DNA from: Nocardioides sp. Root140
GTDB lineage: Bacteria; Actinomycetota; Actinomycetes; Propionibacteriales; Nocardioidaceae
Assembly (NCBI RefSeq): GCF_001426745.1
Contig: NZ_LMFI01000001.1
Coordinates: 248,001 to 312,000, forward strand
DNA: 64,000 nucleotides
Reading direction: 5' to 3'
Made by a program: the position numbers and the translations under genes. Numbering within the stretch: position 1 is the first letter of the stretch; every line of letters starts with the position of its first letter. Below the pieces are notes generated by a model. The model ran no database searches. It was not told the origin of the DNA and saw nothing but the letters and a program-made list of their open reading frames with translations. Positions 44,044 to 57,959 of the stretch are shown here, piece after piece.

Positions 44044-45155
44044 GCGCGCGCGACCAGGTGACCGCGGCGCGCCGCGTCGTGGTCAAGGTCGGGTCGTCGT
44101 CGCTGACCACCGCCGCCGGCGGCATCGACCCGTCGCGAGTTCGTGACCTGGTCGACACGCTGGCTGCCGTCCGCGCCCGTGGCGTCGAGGTCGTGCTGGT
44201 CTCCTCGGGTGCCATCGCCGCCGGCCTGGCTCCGCTGGGGCTGGCTCGGCGTCCGCGCGGGCTGGCCGCGCAACAGGCCGCCGCGTCGGTGGGCCAGGGC
44301 CTGCTGGTGCACCGCTACACCGAGGAGCTGGCCCGGCACGGACTCACCGCCGGGCAGGTGCTGCTGACCGTCGACGACGTCACCCGTCGCTCCCACTACC
44401 GCAACGCGCACCAGACGATGGCCAAGCTGCTGGAGCTCGGGGTGGTGCCGATCGTCAACGAGAACGACACCGTCGCCACGTCCGAGATCCGCTTCGGCGA
44501 CAACGACCGCCTGGCCGCCCTGGTCGCCCACCTCGTGCACGCCGACCTTCTGGTGCTGCTCTCCGACGTCGACGGGCTGTACGACGGCAACCCCGCGACC
44601 CCGGGCACCTCGCTCGTGCCGAACGTGCGTTCCGCGGCCGACCTGGCCGGCCTGTCGATCGGGTCGACCGGCGCAGCAGGCCTCGGCACGGGCGGCATGC
44701 ACACCAAGGTCGAAGCAGCCGCCATCGCGACAGGCGCCGGCATCCCCGTCGTCCTGACCTCGGCCCCGCAGGCGGGGGAGGCCCTGGCCGGCAAGCCGGT
44801 CGGCACGCTCTTCCACGCCACCGGCAAGCGCCGTCCCACGCGACTGCTGTGGCTCGCGCACGCCACCGAGCCCAAGGGCCAGCTGTTGCTCGACGCCGGC
44901 GCGGTCAAGGCCGTCGTCGAACGGCGTGCGTCGTTGCTGGCGGCCGGCGTGGTGGGCGCGACCGGTGGCTTCGTCGGCGGTGACCCGGTCGACCTGGTCG
45001 GGCCCGACGGCGTCCCCGTGGCCCGCGGCCTCGTGAACTTCGACGCCGACGAGATCCCGTCGCTGGCCGGCAAGTCGTCGCACGCGTTGAAGAAGGAGCT
45101 CGGTGCGGCCTACGAACGCGAGGTCGTGCACCGCGACGACCTCGTGCTGCTCTGA
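44040..45155 (+). CDS. proB: Glutamate 5-kinase
   Basis: First enzyme of proline synthesis; phosphorylates the gamma-carboxyl of glutamate. The 371-residue protein has the amino-acid-kinase start [28 protein letters not shown], the substrate motif [23 protein letters not shown], and [12 protein letters not shown]. The C-terminal 80 residues form a PUA domain ([18 protein letters not shown]). Length fits the kinase-plus-PUA type. Coupled to obgE by an ATGA overlap, as in many actinobacteria. Confidence 0.96.
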   Translation: MSARDQVTAARRVVVKVGSSSLTTAAGGIDPSRVRDLVDTLAAVRARGVEVVLVSSGAIAAGLAPLGLARRPRGLAAQQAAASVGQGLLVHRYTEELARHGLTAGQVLLTVDDVTRRSHYRNAHQTMAKLLELGVVPIVNENDTVATSEIRFGDNDRLAALVAHLVHADLLVLLSDVDGLYDGNPATPGTSLVPNVRSAADLAGLSIGSTGAAGLGTGGMHTKVEAAAIATGAGIPVVLTSAPQAGEALAGKPVGTLFHATGKRRPTRLLWLAHATEPKGQLLLDAGAVKAVVERRASLLAAGVVGATGGFVGGDPVDLVGPDGVPVARGLVNFDADEIPSLAGKSSHALKKELGAAYEREVVHRDDLVLL

Positions 45156-45244
45156 GCGTCGACTCCATCGGACCGTGACGGCCACCGTGCCGCGGACGTG
45201 ACTGTCCTCGAATCCCTGGCCGACATGCTGGACCGCGGACCCTC

Positions 45245-45250
45245 TAACCT
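45245..45250 (+). promoter_or_regulatory. Leaderless -10 element of the nucleotidyltransferase gene
   Basis: TAACCT, 6 bases before the GTG at 45257. Confidence 0.5.
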
Positions 45251-45256
45251 GTCCGG

Positions 45257-45889
45257 GTGGCCGACCTGACCGAGGACGAGGAAGAGATCGCGTTCCAGCG
45301 GCTGTACGGCGCGTGGGACTCCCTCGACCCGGCGGAGACCGTGGAGTTCCTCCGCGACTTCGAGGCACCGTGGTGGGTCGTCGGCGGTTGGGCGATCGAG
45401 GCGTTCACCGGCGTCCCCCGGCCGCATGAGGACATCGACGTGGTGATCTTCGCGCGTGACCTGCCGAAGCTGCTCGACGTGGTGCGTGGGCGCTACCACG
45501 CGTGGGGTGCCGGGGCCGGCGCCCTCCGCCCGGTCAACGACACGTGGCCCGAGCTGCACGACGGAGCCAGCCAGGTCTGGTTGCGGGAGCACGCCACGGC
45601 ACCGTGGATCACGGACTGCATCCTCAGCGAGGACCACGAGGGGCAGTGGGTCTCGCGGCGTGACCCCGCATGGCACGCGCCACTGGACGACGTGACCTGG
45701 GTGGCCGCCGACGGCATCCGCTACCTGCGGCCCGAGATCGTGCTCCAGCACAAGGCCCGCCTCGACCGATCCAAGGACCTGCGCGACCTCGTGGCCGCGT
45801 GGCCACTGCTCGGGGAGAACGAGCGGGCGTGGCTGCGCGACGCCGTACGTCGTGAGGACGCGGAGCACCGGTGGTTAGGCGTCATATGA
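45257..45889 (+). CDS. Aminoglycoside-adenylyltransferase-like nucleotidyltransferase
   Basis: 210-residue protein with the nucleotidyltransferase core WWVVGGWAIEAFTG and PHEDIDVVIF (residues about 38-66), in which Gly-Gly and the two Asp-containing strands bind nucleotide and metal. This resembles the ANT(2'')/LinB-like group and many uncharacterised relatives. The substrate cannot be told, and resistance is not implied. GTG start with a leaderless promoter. It ends 26 bases before the cysteine desulfurase gene. Confidence 0.75.
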   Translation: MADLTEDEEEIAFQRLYGAWDSLDPAETVEFLRDFEAPWWVVGGWAIEAFTGVPRPHEDIDVVIFARDLPKLLDVVRGRYHAWGAGAGALRPVNDTWPELHDGASQVWLREHATAPWITDCILSEDHEGQWVSRRDPAWHAPLDDVTWVAADGIRYLRPEIVLQHKARLDRSKDLRDLVAAWPLLGENERAWLRDAVRREDAEHRWLGVI

Positions 45890-45899
45890 CGGCGCGCCG

Positions 45900-45905
45900 T
45901 ACCCT
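45900..45905 (+). promoter_or_regulatory. Candidate -10 element of the cysteine desulfurase gene
   Basis: TACCCT, 10 bases before the ATG at 45916, giving a leader of only about four bases. Confidence 0.45.
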
Positions 45906-45915
45906 TGAAGATGCA

Positions 45916-47094
45916 ATGACGACCGTTTACCTCGACCACGCCGCCACGACGCCGATGCTCCCGGCGGCCGTCGACGCACTCACTGCACAGCTGACCGCGG
46001 TCGGCAACCCGTCGTCGTTGCACGCCTCCGGGCGTCACGCGCGCCGGGTGGTCGAGGAGTCGCGCGAGCAGATCGCGCAGGCCCTCAACTGCCGACCCGG
46101 CGAAGTGGTCTTCACTTCCGGTGGCACCGAGGCGGACAACCTGGCGCTCAAGGGCATCTACTGGGCCCGCATGCGCTCGGCGAACCGGGGCCCCCGCATC
46201 CTCAGCAGCGCCATCGAGCACCACGCCGTGCTCGACCCGCTGCACTGGCTTTCCGAGGACGAGGACGCGCAGGTCGAGCTGCTGCCGGTCGACTCGCTCG
46301 GTCGCCTCAAGATTGACGCGCTGCGCGCCGCGGTCGAGCGCAACCCCGACGACGTCGCGCTCATCTCCGTGATGTGGGCCAACAACGAGGTCGGCACGAT
46401 CCAGCCGATCGACGAGATCGTCGAGCTGGCCGCCGCCCACGGTATTCCCGTCCACACCGACGCCGTCCAGGCGATCGGCGCCGTGCCGGTCGACTTCGCG
46501 GCCTCGGGAGTCGACGCCCTGACGCTCACCGGGCACAAGGTCGGTGGCCCGTTCGGGGTCGGCGCCCTCGTCGTACGCCGCGAGCTCGAGGTCACGCCGC
46601 TGGTGCACGGCGGCGGACAGGAGCGCGACATCCGCAGCGGCACCATCGACACTCCCGCGATCGCCGGACTGGCGGCCGCGGTCGAGGCATCGGTGAAGTC
46701 GCAGGCCGACCACCACGTCCGGCTGGCCGCGTTGCGCGACCAGCTCGTCGACCGGGTCTGCGCGATCGTCCCCGACGCCGTGCGCAACGGAGACCCGGCG
46801 CACCTGCTGCCCGGTCACGCTCACCTGCGCTTCCCGGGCTGCGAGGGCGACTCGCTGCTGATGCTGCTCGACGCCCGCGGCATCGAGTGCTCCACCGGCT
46901 CGGCCTGCAACGCCGGTGTGCCGCAGGCCTCGCACGTGCTCCTGGCGATGGGCTGCACCGAGGCCGAGGCGCGGGGTTCGCTGCGCTTCTCGCTCGGCCA
47001 CACCACCACGCAGTCCGACATCGACGCACTGGTCGAGGCGATCGGTCCGGTAGTCGAGCGGGCCCGCGCGGCCGGTGCCCGGAAGGGCTCGTGA
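45916..47094 (+). CDS. Cysteine desulfurase (NifS/IscS type)
   Basis: PLP enzyme that takes sulfur from cysteine and passes it on as persulfide. The 392-residue product begins [11 protein letters not shown], has [14 protein letters not shown], the PLP-binding Lys208 in TGHKVGGP and the catalytic Cys331 in STGSACNAG. The gene is one base upstream of mnmA, so its main client is probably tRNA 2-thiouridine synthesis. ATG at 45916 chosen because homology starts there and a -10 element sits close by; the frame extends to 45871. Confidence 0.95.
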   Translation: MTTVYLDHAATTPMLPAAVDALTAQLTAVGNPSSLHASGRHARRVVEESREQIAQALNCRPGEVVFTSGGTEADNLALKGIYWARMRSANRGPRILSSAIEHHAVLDPLHWLSEDEDAQVELLPVDSLGRLKIDALRAAVERNPDDVALISVMWANNEVGTIQPIDEIVELAAAHGIPVHTDAVQAIGAVPVDFAASGVDALTLTGHKVGGPFGVGALVVRRELEVTPLVHGGGQERDIRSGTIDTPAIAGLAAAVEASVKSQADHHVRLAALRDQLVDRVCAIVPDAVRNGDPAHLLPGHAHLRFPGCEGDSLLMLLDARGIECSTGSACNAGVPQASHVLLAMGCTEAEARGSLRFSLGHTTTQSDIDALVEAIGPVVERARAAGARKGS

Positions 47095-47095
47095 C

Positions 47096-48202
47096 ATGAG
47101 GGTTCTGGCCGCGATGTCCGGCGGCGTCGACTCCGCCGTTGCTGCCGCACGCGCTGCCGAGGCCGGCCACGACGTCACCGGCATCCACCTCGCCCTGTCG
47201 CGCAACCCCAAGTCCTACCGCAGCGGCGCCCGCGGCTGCTGCACGATCGAGGACAGCAACGACGCGCGCCGGGCCGCCGACGTGATCGGCATCCCGTTCT
47301 ACGTCTGGGACATGTCCGACGAGTTCCACGAGAACGTCGTCGAGGACTTCATGTCCGAGTACGCCGCCGGCCGTACGCCGAACCCGTGCCTGCGCTGCAA
47401 CGAGAAGATCAAGTTCGCCGCCGTGCTCGACCGTGCCCTGGCGCTCGGCTTCGACGCGGTGGTCACCGGTCACTACGCGCAGCTCGAGACCGGTTCCGAC
47501 GGGTTGATCGAGATGCACCGCGCGGTCGACATGGGCAAGGACCAGTCCTACGTGCTCGGCGTGCTCACCCAGGAGCAGCTGGCCCACTCGCTGTTCCCAC
47601 TCGGCGACTCGGTCAAGGGCGACGTCCGCCTCGAGGCCGAGCGCCGTGGCCTGATGGTGGCCAACAAGCCCGACTCCCATGACATCTGCTTCATCGCCGA
47701 CGGCGACAACGCCGGCTGGCTGAAGGAGAAGCTCGGCGACCGGGCCCCCAACGACAGCGGCGACATCGTCGACCACGCCACCGGCGAGGTGCTCGGACAG
47801 CATGAGGGCACCACGGCCTACACCATCGGCCAGCGCAAGGGCCTGCGCATCGGCCGCCCGGCGCCCGACGGCAAGCCGCGCTTCGTGCTCGACATCGAGC
47901 CGGTCTCCGGAATCGTGACCGTCGGCCCACGCGAAGAGCTGCGCATCGACCGGATCGAGGGCATCAAGGCCCGCTGGTGCGGCACCGTCCCCGAGCGACT
48001 CGGGGGCACCGTGCAGCTGAGGGCGCACGGCTCCGAGCACCGGGCCGTCGTCACGACGGACGGTCACGACGTCGTCATCGAGCTGCTCGACCCGGCCGAG
48101 GGCATCGCGCCCGGCCAGGCCGCGGTGATCTACGACGGCACCCGCGTGGTCGGCTCGGCAACGATCTCGGCCACGTCGCGCACGGCAGTCGGCACCGCGT
48201 GA
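47096..48202 (+). CDS. mnmA: tRNA-specific 2-thiouridylase MnmA
   Basis: Puts sulfur on U34 of tRNA for Lys, Glu and Gln. The 368-residue protein has the PP-loop [12 protein letters not shown] at the start, the first catalytic Cys in [12 protein letters not shown] and the second in [10 protein letters not shown], followed by a C-terminal beta-barrel with [11 protein letters not shown]. It starts one base after the desulfurase stop, so sulfur donor and acceptor are made together. GTGA overlap with the next gene. Confidence 0.96.
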   Translation: MRVLAAMSGGVDSAVAAARAAEAGHDVTGIHLALSRNPKSYRSGARGCCTIEDSNDARRAADVIGIPFYVWDMSDEFHENVVEDFMSEYAAGRTPNPCLRCNEKIKFAAVLDRALALGFDAVVTGHYAQLETGSDGLIEMHRAVDMGKDQSYVLGVLTQEQLAHSLFPLGDSVKGDVRLEAERRGLMVANKPDSHDICFIADGDNAGWLKEKLGDRAPNDSGDIVDHATGEVLGQHEGTTAYTIGQRKGLRIGRPAPDGKPRFVLDIEPVSGIVTVGPREELRIDRIEGIKARWCGTVPERLGGTVQLRAHGSEHRAVVTTDGHDVVIELLDPAEGIAPGQAAVIYDGTRVVGSATISATSRTAVGTA

Positions 48203-49212
48203 GCGCACTGGCGACCGGCATCGGCTCGATGCCCGGCGGTGGAGCCTTGGCCAACGAGGCCGACAACGCGCGTGACTTCGGCGAGGCCGTGCGCGTGGTG
48301 GTCGGGGAGCTGCCCGACCTGGTGCACCTGCCCGAGCTGCCCGGGCGCGGCGCCGCCGCCACCATGACCGGCCGTGGGCTCGCGGTGGTCAGCGGACTGG
48401 GTGCCGACCTGCAGCCCGCCGGCTGGCGGCTGACCGACCACTCCGGCATCGACCACCGCCGGGCCCGGTCGCTCCTGTCACAGGACCTCGACGCGATCGA
48501 GGAGCAGGTGCAGGACTTCACCGGTGTCTTCAAGGTGCAGGTCGCGGGGCCCTGGACTCTCGCCGCCACGGTCGAGAAGCCGCGTGGTGACAAGGTCCTG
48601 AGCGATCACGGTGCCCGACGCGAGCTCGCCGAGGCACTGGCCGAAGGGCTGCGCGACCACGTCGCCGACGTACGCCGTCGGGTTCCGGGTGCCACCGAGA
48701 TCCTCGTGCAGGTCGACGAGCCCGCGCTCCCTGCGGTCCTCGCCGCGCAGATCCCGACCGCGTCCGGCTGGGGCAAGCACCGCGCCGTGCACCCGCCCGA
48801 GGCCTCAGGGGCACTCGAGCAGGTGATGGCCGCGATCGCCGGCGCCGGGGCCACCCCGATCGTGCACTGCTGCGCCCCCGACGTGCCGATCGCGCTGCTC
48901 CGCGGCGCCGGTGCCCGCGGCATCAGCATCGACCTCGACCTGCTCGTGCCCGGGTCGTACGACGCCCTGGCCGAGGCCGTCGACGCGGGGGACCGGGTGC
49001 TGCTCGGCGCCGTCCCGTCCCTGGCCCCGAACCCGCGGCCGACCGAGGGAAGTGTCTCCGAGCGGTTGCTGCGGCTCCTCGACATGCTCGGCCTCGAGCC
49101 GACCGACCGACTGGTTGTCACGCCCTCGTGCGGCCTCGCCGGGGCCGACCCGGCCTGGGCGCGCGCCGCACTCGAACTCTCCCGGAAGAGCGCGGCGAAC
49201 CTCACGTCCTGA
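48199..49212 (+). CDS. MetE C-terminal-domain-like protein
   Basis: 337-residue protein related to the catalytic C-terminal half of cobalamin-independent methionine synthase (COG0620). It begins [10 protein letters not shown] and has [11 protein letters not shown], a metal-ligand pattern [11 protein letters not shown] (His-Cys) and the late phrase [12 protein letters not shown]. The N-terminal folate-binding half of full-length MetE is missing, so it may use another methyl donor or have another role. Such short genes follow mnmA in many actinobacteria. GTG start overlapping the mnmA stop by four bases. Confidence 0.82.
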   Translation: MSALATGIGSMPGGGALANEADNARDFGEAVRVVVGELPDLVHLPELPGRGAAATMTGRGLAVVSGLGADLQPAGWRLTDHSGIDHRRARSLLSQDLDAIEEQVQDFTGVFKVQVAGPWTLAATVEKPRGDKVLSDHGARRELAEALAEGLRDHVADVRRRVPGATEILVQVDEPALPAVLAAQIPTASGWGKHRAVHPPEASGALEQVMAAIAGAGATPIVHCCAPDVPIALLRGAGARGISIDLDLLVPGSYDALAEAVDAGDRVLLGAVPSLAPNPRPTEGSVSERLLRLLDMLGLEPTDRLVVTPSCGLAGADPAWARAALELSRKSAANLTS

Positions 49213-49231
49213 GGCCAGCCCACGACGCTCT

Positions 49232-49282
49232 GACAAGGATGCGATTCACTGTCACCGGGTGACAGCGAATCGCATCCTTGTC
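49232..49282. repeat. 24-bp inverted repeat (long hairpin)
   Basis: Left arm 49232-49255 (begins gacaaggatgcgattc) and right arm 49259-49282 (ends gaatcgcatccttgtc) pair over 24 bases with one mismatch and a 3-base loop. It starts 19 bases after the MetE-like gene stop and is likely a terminator or a mobile palindromic element. Confidence 0.8.
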
Positions 49283-49321
49283 GCGAAGATCTTCTTTTCG
49301 GCGACCGACCCAACCCAACCG

Positions 49322-49349
49322 CGGGTCACGCGCATCTGATGGGGTGCAT
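49322..49349 (+). promoter_or_regulatory. Conserved ECF operon promoter block, first copy
   Basis: Block cgggtcac-g-cg-atct-gat-ggggtgca, 18-45 bases before the ATG. It closely matches the block at 61066-61092 before the second ECF operon (shared CGGGTCAC, TCT and GGGGTG), and both lie shortly after CCCAACC. Probably an autoregulated sigma promoter. Confidence 0.55.
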
Positions 49350-49366
49350 GCCGAGGAGGAACACAC

Positions 49367-49882
49367 ATGACCCGTCCACCGGGGGACGCCGAGTTCGCGG
49401 AGTTCGCGAGCGCACGCTGGGCCGCGCTCTACCGCACCGCCTACCTGTTGGTCCACGACCACGCGCTCGCCGAGGACCTGGTGCAGACCGCGCTGGTGAA
49501 GACCTACGTGTCGTGGCGCAAGCTGCGCGTCGCCGATGCGGCCGAGGCCTACACCCGCAAGATCCTGGTGAACACGGCGCTGTCGTGGTTCCGCACGAAG
49601 TCCTGGCAGAAGGAGCACGCGACCGCCGAGCTCCCGGACCGCGGAACCCGTGACGCAGACCCCGAGGACCGGCGCTGGCTGGTCGACGAGGTCGCCGGGC
49701 TGCCGCCGCGACAGCGGGCGGTCGTGGTGCTGCGCTACCTCGAGGACCTCAGCGTCGCCGAGACCGCTCGCATCCTCGGCATCTCCGAGGGCACGGTGAA
49801 GAGCCAGTGCTCCGACGCGCTGAAGCGGCTGCGCACGACCCTCGGCCCCGAGATCGTCCCCGCAGGAGGAACCCATGACTGA
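49367..49882 (+). CDS. SigE-family ECF RNA polymerase sigma factor
   Basis: 171-residue extracytoplasmic-function sigma factor. Region 2 is visible as [21 protein letters not shown] (about 20-40), with the -10-binding helix LVKTYVSW, and region 4 as [20 protein letters not shown] (about 122-141). No region 3, as expected for ECF factors. The ribosome binding site gaggagga precedes the ATG. Its last 8 bases overlap a gene for a membrane protein that probably acts as its regulator. The second ECF operon near 60.5 kb has the same layout. Confidence 0.93.
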   Translation: MTRPPGDAEFAEFASARWAALYRTAYLLVHDHALAEDLVQTALVKTYVSWRKLRVADAAEAYTRKILVNTALSWFRTKSWQKEHATAELPDRGTRDADPEDRRWLVDEVAGLPPRQRAVVVLRYLEDLSVAETARILGISEGTVKSQCSDALKRLRTTLGPEIVPAGGTHD

Positions 49883-51143
49883 CCCGTTCGGCGATCGTCT
49901 GCACGACGCCACCACCTCCATCGACGTACCGCCGCTCGACACCGGTGCACTGCTCGACGTCGGCCACCGCGCCCGTCGCCGACGTCGCCTCGCGGCCGGG
50001 GCGGCCGGGGTCGCGGCCCTTGCCGTCGTCGTGGGTACGGCGGGAGTCGTCGCTGCTCTCCAGGGCGGCGACGCGGACCGGAACGTGGTGACCACCACCC
50101 CGGCCGACCTGGTCGCGGTCACGACTCCCGGGGCCCTCGCCGCGATCGTGCTCGAGCACGTCGACGCCGAGCCGGCGTCCATGGGTGACGCGGACGACTT
50201 CAAGGGGAGCCTCGACCCGGGCGCGGTCGGTGCGGACCTGCGCTTCGACCCGGGCGAGGCGGAGGATGGCGACCTGCTCCTGGCCGCCGCGGCCCCGGGA
50301 GCGATCGACGACCTCGGTTGTGGCGAGGACGGGACCACCTGCGACTCGTGGTCGACGGACCAGGGCAAGGTCACGCTCGCGTGGCAGGAGGAGATGCCGG
50401 AGGAGGACCCCGGCATCGTGATCGTGGCCCAGCAGCGCAAGGGCGAGTACACGTGGGTGATGTACGCCGGCGACCAGATCACCGGCGACCCGCGCGAGCT
50501 CGACCTGTCGATCAGCGTCGACGAGATGACGTCGATCGCCACCGACCCCCGGTTCGGGCTGAAGACGACGCAGGAGGCCGTCGACGCCGGGTCGAGGCTC
50601 GACGGATTCGAGACCGAGACTGCGGAGACGCGAGTGCCGATCACCTTCCCGGCGCTGGCCGCGATCGCGCTGGACCACATGGCCGCCGAGCCGACCTCCA
50701 TGGAGGAGGAGTTCGAGGAGACCACGCCGCAGGAGGTCACCGCCGTGAAGCTCTCGTTCCCGGGTGGCATCGAGACCGGACCCAACGTGTTGATCCTGTC
50801 GGCCTCGTCGGCCCCACCCGGTGACGAGGCACCGGGGTCCTGCACGGGCCGGTGCGTCGAGGAGGAGACCGATCGCGGCACCATGCGCGTCACCTGGGAG
50901 ATCGGTCCAGTGCGTCAACCCGGACGGCTGAGCGTGACCTTGCAGGACGACGACCGACTGCTGCAGATCTCCCTGGACTCGACGAACATGCGCGAGAGGC
51001 CGTTCAGCGCCGACGCCAATCCCGAACTCGAGGTTTCGCTCGATGAGATGAAGGCGATGCTGCTCGATCCGACGTACGACCTGCTGACCACGCCGGAACG
51101 GGTCGACGAGGGCTCCGCGCTGGAGTTCGAGACGCCCCAGTGA
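49875..51143 (+). CDS. Membrane protein paired with the ECF sigma factor
   Basis: 422 residues: a short cytoplasmic head of about 35 residues with a run of Arg (RARRRRRL), one transmembrane helix (about 40-62) and a large outside part. The outside part holds an internal duplication: TTPGALAAIVLEHVDAEPAS (about 83-102) and TFPALAAIALDHMAAEPTS (about 256-274) start two related blocks. No zinc-binding anti-sigma motif is seen, but position and topology suggest an anti-sigma or sensor role. Overlaps the sigma gene by 8 bases. Confidence 0.72.
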   Translation: MTDPFGDRLHDATTSIDVPPLDTGALLDVGHRARRRRRLAAGAAGVAALAVVVGTAGVVAALQGGDADRNVVTTTPADLVAVTTPGALAAIVLEHVDAEPASMGDADDFKGSLDPGAVGADLRFDPGEAEDGDLLLAAAAPGAIDDLGCGEDGTTCDSWSTDQGKVTLAWQEEMPEEDPGIVIVAQQRKGEYTWVMYAGDQITGDPRELDLSISVDEMTSIATDPRFGLKTTQEAVDAGSRLDGFETETAETRVPITFPALAAIALDHMAAEPTSMEEEFEETTPQEVTAVKLSFPGGIETGPNVLILSASSAPPGDEAPGSCTGRCVEEETDRGTMRVTWEIGPVRQPGRLSVTLQDDDRLLQISLDSTNMRERPFSADANPELEVSLDEMKAMLLDPTYDLLTTPERVDEGSALEFETPQ

Positions 51144-51184
51144 CCCGGTGACCCGACGCAGTGATCGACCTCGACTGAAATGAC

Positions 51185-51227
51185 CGAACGGGCCGGGCGG
51201 GAGACTTACTCCCGACCGGCCCGTTCG
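51185..51227. terminator. Bidirectional terminator
   Basis: Arms cgaacgggccgg (51185-51196) and ccggcccgttcg (51216-51227) with an inner pair cgggag/ctcccg, between convergent genes ending at 51143 and 51245. Confidence 0.8.
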
Positions 51228-51244
51228 TGACTTGGTGAAGATGA

Positions 51245-52894
51245 TCAGCCGACGTGGACCTGGGCTTCGGGGCCGTCGGTGGCGAGTTCCTCGTGCTTGA
51301 CGTCGAGGAAGAGCCAGATGATGACCGAGGCGGTCAGCATCATTGCGGCACCCACAAGGAACGCGGTGGTCGCACCGTCGGTGAAGGCGCCGAGGTAGGT
51401 CAGCTGACCCATGGTCTCCTCGAACTTCGCCGGGCTGAGCTTCTCCTGCAGGCCGGCGTCCATCGCGGCCTTGGTCAGGCCGGGTGCGATCTCCTCGCCG
51501 GTGTTGCGGGTGAAGTGCAGCGAGACCGTTGCGAGGACGGCCAGGCCCAGCGCACCGCCCACCTGCTGCATGGTGTTCAGGACGCCCGAGCCGACGCCGG
51601 AGTCCTGGGCCCGCAGGTGGTGCACTGCGGTCAGGGTCAGCGGCACGAAGACCATGCCCATGCCGAGCGCCATCAGGAACACGTACGGCAGGATCTGGGT
51701 CCAGTAGTTCACGTCTGCGCCCACCGCGTCACCGGAGAGTGCGCCGAGCAGGTTGCTCGGGGACTCGTCGACGCTGAGCCGGGAGAACCCGAACAGTGCG
51801 GCGGCGGCGACCAGTGAACCGGTGCCGGCCAGGATGCGCGGGTCGACGCGGCTGATCAGGCTCGACGCGGCCGTGGCCGAGATGATCATGCCGACCGAGA
51901 ACGGCAGGAACGCGAAGCCGGCGTGCAGCGGGCTGTAGCCCACGACGTTCTGGATGAAGAGGCTGAGGAAGAAGAACATCGCGAACATGGCGGCCGGCAG
52001 GATCATCATCGCGATGAAGCTGACCGCGCGGGTCCGGTGGGCGAAGACGCGCACCGGGAGCAGCGGGTGCTCGACACGCGACTCGATCACGGCGAAGAAC
52101 ACCAGGAGGGCGACACCGGCAGCAAGACTGGCGATGGTCCACTCGTTGCCCCAGCCGTAGCGCTCGTCGCCGGCGCGGCTGAAGCCGTAGACCAGACCGA
52201 GCAGGCCGAAGGTTCCGGTGATCGCACCGGGGATGTCGAGCCAACCCTCGTGCTTCTCGGACTCCTCGAAGAAGCGCGGGGCCAGGCCCGCCGCGACCAG
52301 GCCGATCGGCACGTTGATCAGGAAGGTCAGGCGCCATCCGTCGACGCCGAGGGGCTGGTCGAGACCGGTGAGCCATCCACCGAGGATCAGGCCGACGGCC
52401 GCACCGATGCCGGACATGGCGGCGTAGACCGCGAAGGCGCGGTTGCGCTGCGGGCCGGCCGGGAACGTGGTGGTGATCAGCGCGAGGGCGGCGGGGGAGG
52501 CCATTGCGGCCCCGACACCCTGGAGGGCACGGGACGAGAGCAGCAGCGGCTCGGTCCAGGCGATGCCGCCGAGCAGCGAGGCGATCGCGAAGACCACGAC
52601 GCCGACCATGAAGATGCGACGACGACCGTAGAGGTCACCGAGTCGGCCACCGAGCAGCAGCAGGCCACCGAAGGCCAGTGCGTAGCCGATGACGATCCAG
52701 GTCAGGTTCGCCTCGTTGATGTGGAGGTCCTCGCCGATGAACGGGAGGGCGATGTTGGCGATGGTGCTGTCGAGCACCACCATCAGCTGGGCCAGGGAGA
52801 TCAGCACGAGGGCCCAGGCCAGACGCTTCTTCTCGGCCTTGGAGACCGGCGGCGGGACCTCGGGTAGCGCCTCGGACAGGGACTTTTCGGACAT
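51245..52894 (-). CDS. DHA2-type MFS drug exporter (EmrB/QacA-like)
   Basis: 549-residue proton-driven efflux pump with 14 predicted helices. The first helix has LMVVLDSTIANIALPFIGEDL, where the Asp is the family's motif D1, and motif A GGRLGDLYGRRRIF follows. Substrate unknown; relatives export lipophilic drugs, dyes and detergents. The gene for a TetR repressor is directly upstream on the same strand with a 76-base gap, the usual repressor-pump pair. ATG at 52894. Confidence 0.92.
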   Translation of the reverse strand: MSEKSLSEALPEVPPPVSKAEKKRLAWALVLISLAQLMVVLDSTIANIALPFIGEDLHINEANLTWIVIGYALAFGGLLLLGGRLGDLYGRRRIFMVGVVVFAIASLLGGIAWTEPLLLSSRALQGVGAAMASPAALALITTTFPAGPQRNRAFAVYAAMSGIGAAVGLILGGWLTGLDQPLGVDGWRLTFLINVPIGLVAAGLAPRFFEESEKHEGWLDIPGAITGTFGLLGLVYGFSRAGDERYGWGNEWTIASLAAGVALLVFFAVIESRVEHPLLPVRVFAHRTRAVSFIAMMILPAAMFAMFFFLSLFIQNVVGYSPLHAGFAFLPFSVGMIISATAASSLISRVDPRILAGTGSLVAAAALFGFSRLSVDESPSNLLGALSGDAVGADVNYWTQILPYVFLMALGMGMVFVPLTLTAVHHLRAQDSGVGSGVLNTMQQVGGALGLAVLATVSLHFTRNTGEEIAPGLTKAAMDAGLQEKLSPAKFEETMGQLTYLGAFTDGATTAFLVGAAMMLTASVIIWLFLDVKHEELATDGPEAQVHVG

Positions 52895-52970
52895 GGTAGA
52901 TCCAATCTCGGGTTTCGAGCGGTCGGGAGGTCGACGGCCCGTGGTGACGGACCGTTCTGTGGTGCGGAAC

Positions 52971-57068
<4,098 letters not shown>

Positions 57069-57959
57069 TCAGCCCTCGAGGGCGGCCAGCACCTTCGCGG
57101 CGGCGGCCTCCTGCTCCTCGACGAACGGGTGGTACGCCGCGCCGCGCTCCGGGTCGTGGTGCTGACCGTTGATCCACGGGTCGTCGGCGCAGATGTCGTG
57201 GCCGGCGGTCGCCTTCCACAGGTCGACGTACGTCGTCTCGGTGGCCCGCGCGACCTCGTCCAGCATCTCGGTGAGCGCCTTGTTGACCATCCGGCCGTAG
57301 CGGTAGTCGCCATCCGCAAGGGGAAGCAGGTCGGGGCAGGTGCCCTTTGCCGGCACGATCTGCGGGTAGCCGACCAGCAGCACCTTCGCCTCGGGGGCCG
57401 ACTGCTGGATCTGGCGCACCACGGAGACCATGCGTCCGCGCGTGGCGGCGATGCTGGTGAGCAGCTTGTCCTTGCCGCGCACGTTCATCGCCTCCTCGCA
57501 CGGCGAGCCGGTGGGATCCTGGTCGCGCACGAACGCGCACTGGCCGACGAGGGTGAAGAACAGGTTGAACTCGTTGCCGCCCAGGCCGAGGGTCACGACG
57601 TCGGTGTCGGAGGTGACCGCGTCGAGCTGTGCCTTGATGGCGGGGTACTGCGGCCGCGTCATGTCTGCGGTGTCGGCGCCGGCGCAGGTGACGTCGACGA
57701 ACGTGTCGGGCTTCCACTCCTTCGCCACGAGTGACGGGTAGTTGTGGGTCGAGCGCAGGCATCCGTCGTCGTCCTTCGACGACGGCACCGCCGGTGCCGC
57801 GGAGTAGGAGTCACCCAGCGCGACATAGCGCACCGACGGGGTGTCGACGTCGCCGATGTCGGTCGCCGCGTCGCCGCCGCACCCGGCGAGCAGGAGCATC
57901 GGGAGCAGGGCAAGGGCCAAGGCGGCCTTGTGCCGGACGGTCGGGTGCGGAGCGGTCAC
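57069..57959 (-). CDS. SGNH-hydrolase lipoprotein
   Basis: 296-residue predicted lipoprotein esterase. Signal peptide with lipobox LLLAGCGG (Cys about 27). SGNH blocks: VALGDSYSAAPA with the nucleophile Ser, TCAGADTADM (Gly), LGLGGNEFNLFF (Asn) and a C-terminal YHPFVEEQ with the His. Relatives are secreted lipases/esterases of actinobacteria. The GTG overlaps the stop of the mycothione reductase gene by four bases (GTGA), so it is translationally coupled to that gene. Cell-surface location. Confidence 0.85.
   Translation of the reverse strand: MTAPHPTVRHKAALALALLPMLLLAGCGGDAATDIGDVDTPSVRYVALGDSYSAAPAVPSSKDDDGCLRSTHNYPSLVAKEWKPDTFVDVTCAGADTADMTRPQYPAIKAQLDAVTSDTDVVTLGLGGNEFNLFFTLVGQCAFVRDQDPTGSPCEEAMNVRGKDKLLTSIAATRGRMVSVVRQIQQSAPEAKVLLVGYPQIVPAKGTCPDLLPLADGDYRYGRMVNKALTEMLDEVARATETTYVDLWKATAGHDICADDPWINGQHHDPERGAAYHPFVEEQEAAAAKVLAALEG

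Noticed and set aside
45257..45889. Acquired aminoglycoside resistance gene
   Set aside because: Only the general nucleotidyltransferase motif is present; codon use and promoter type match the neighbours and no mobile element is nearby.
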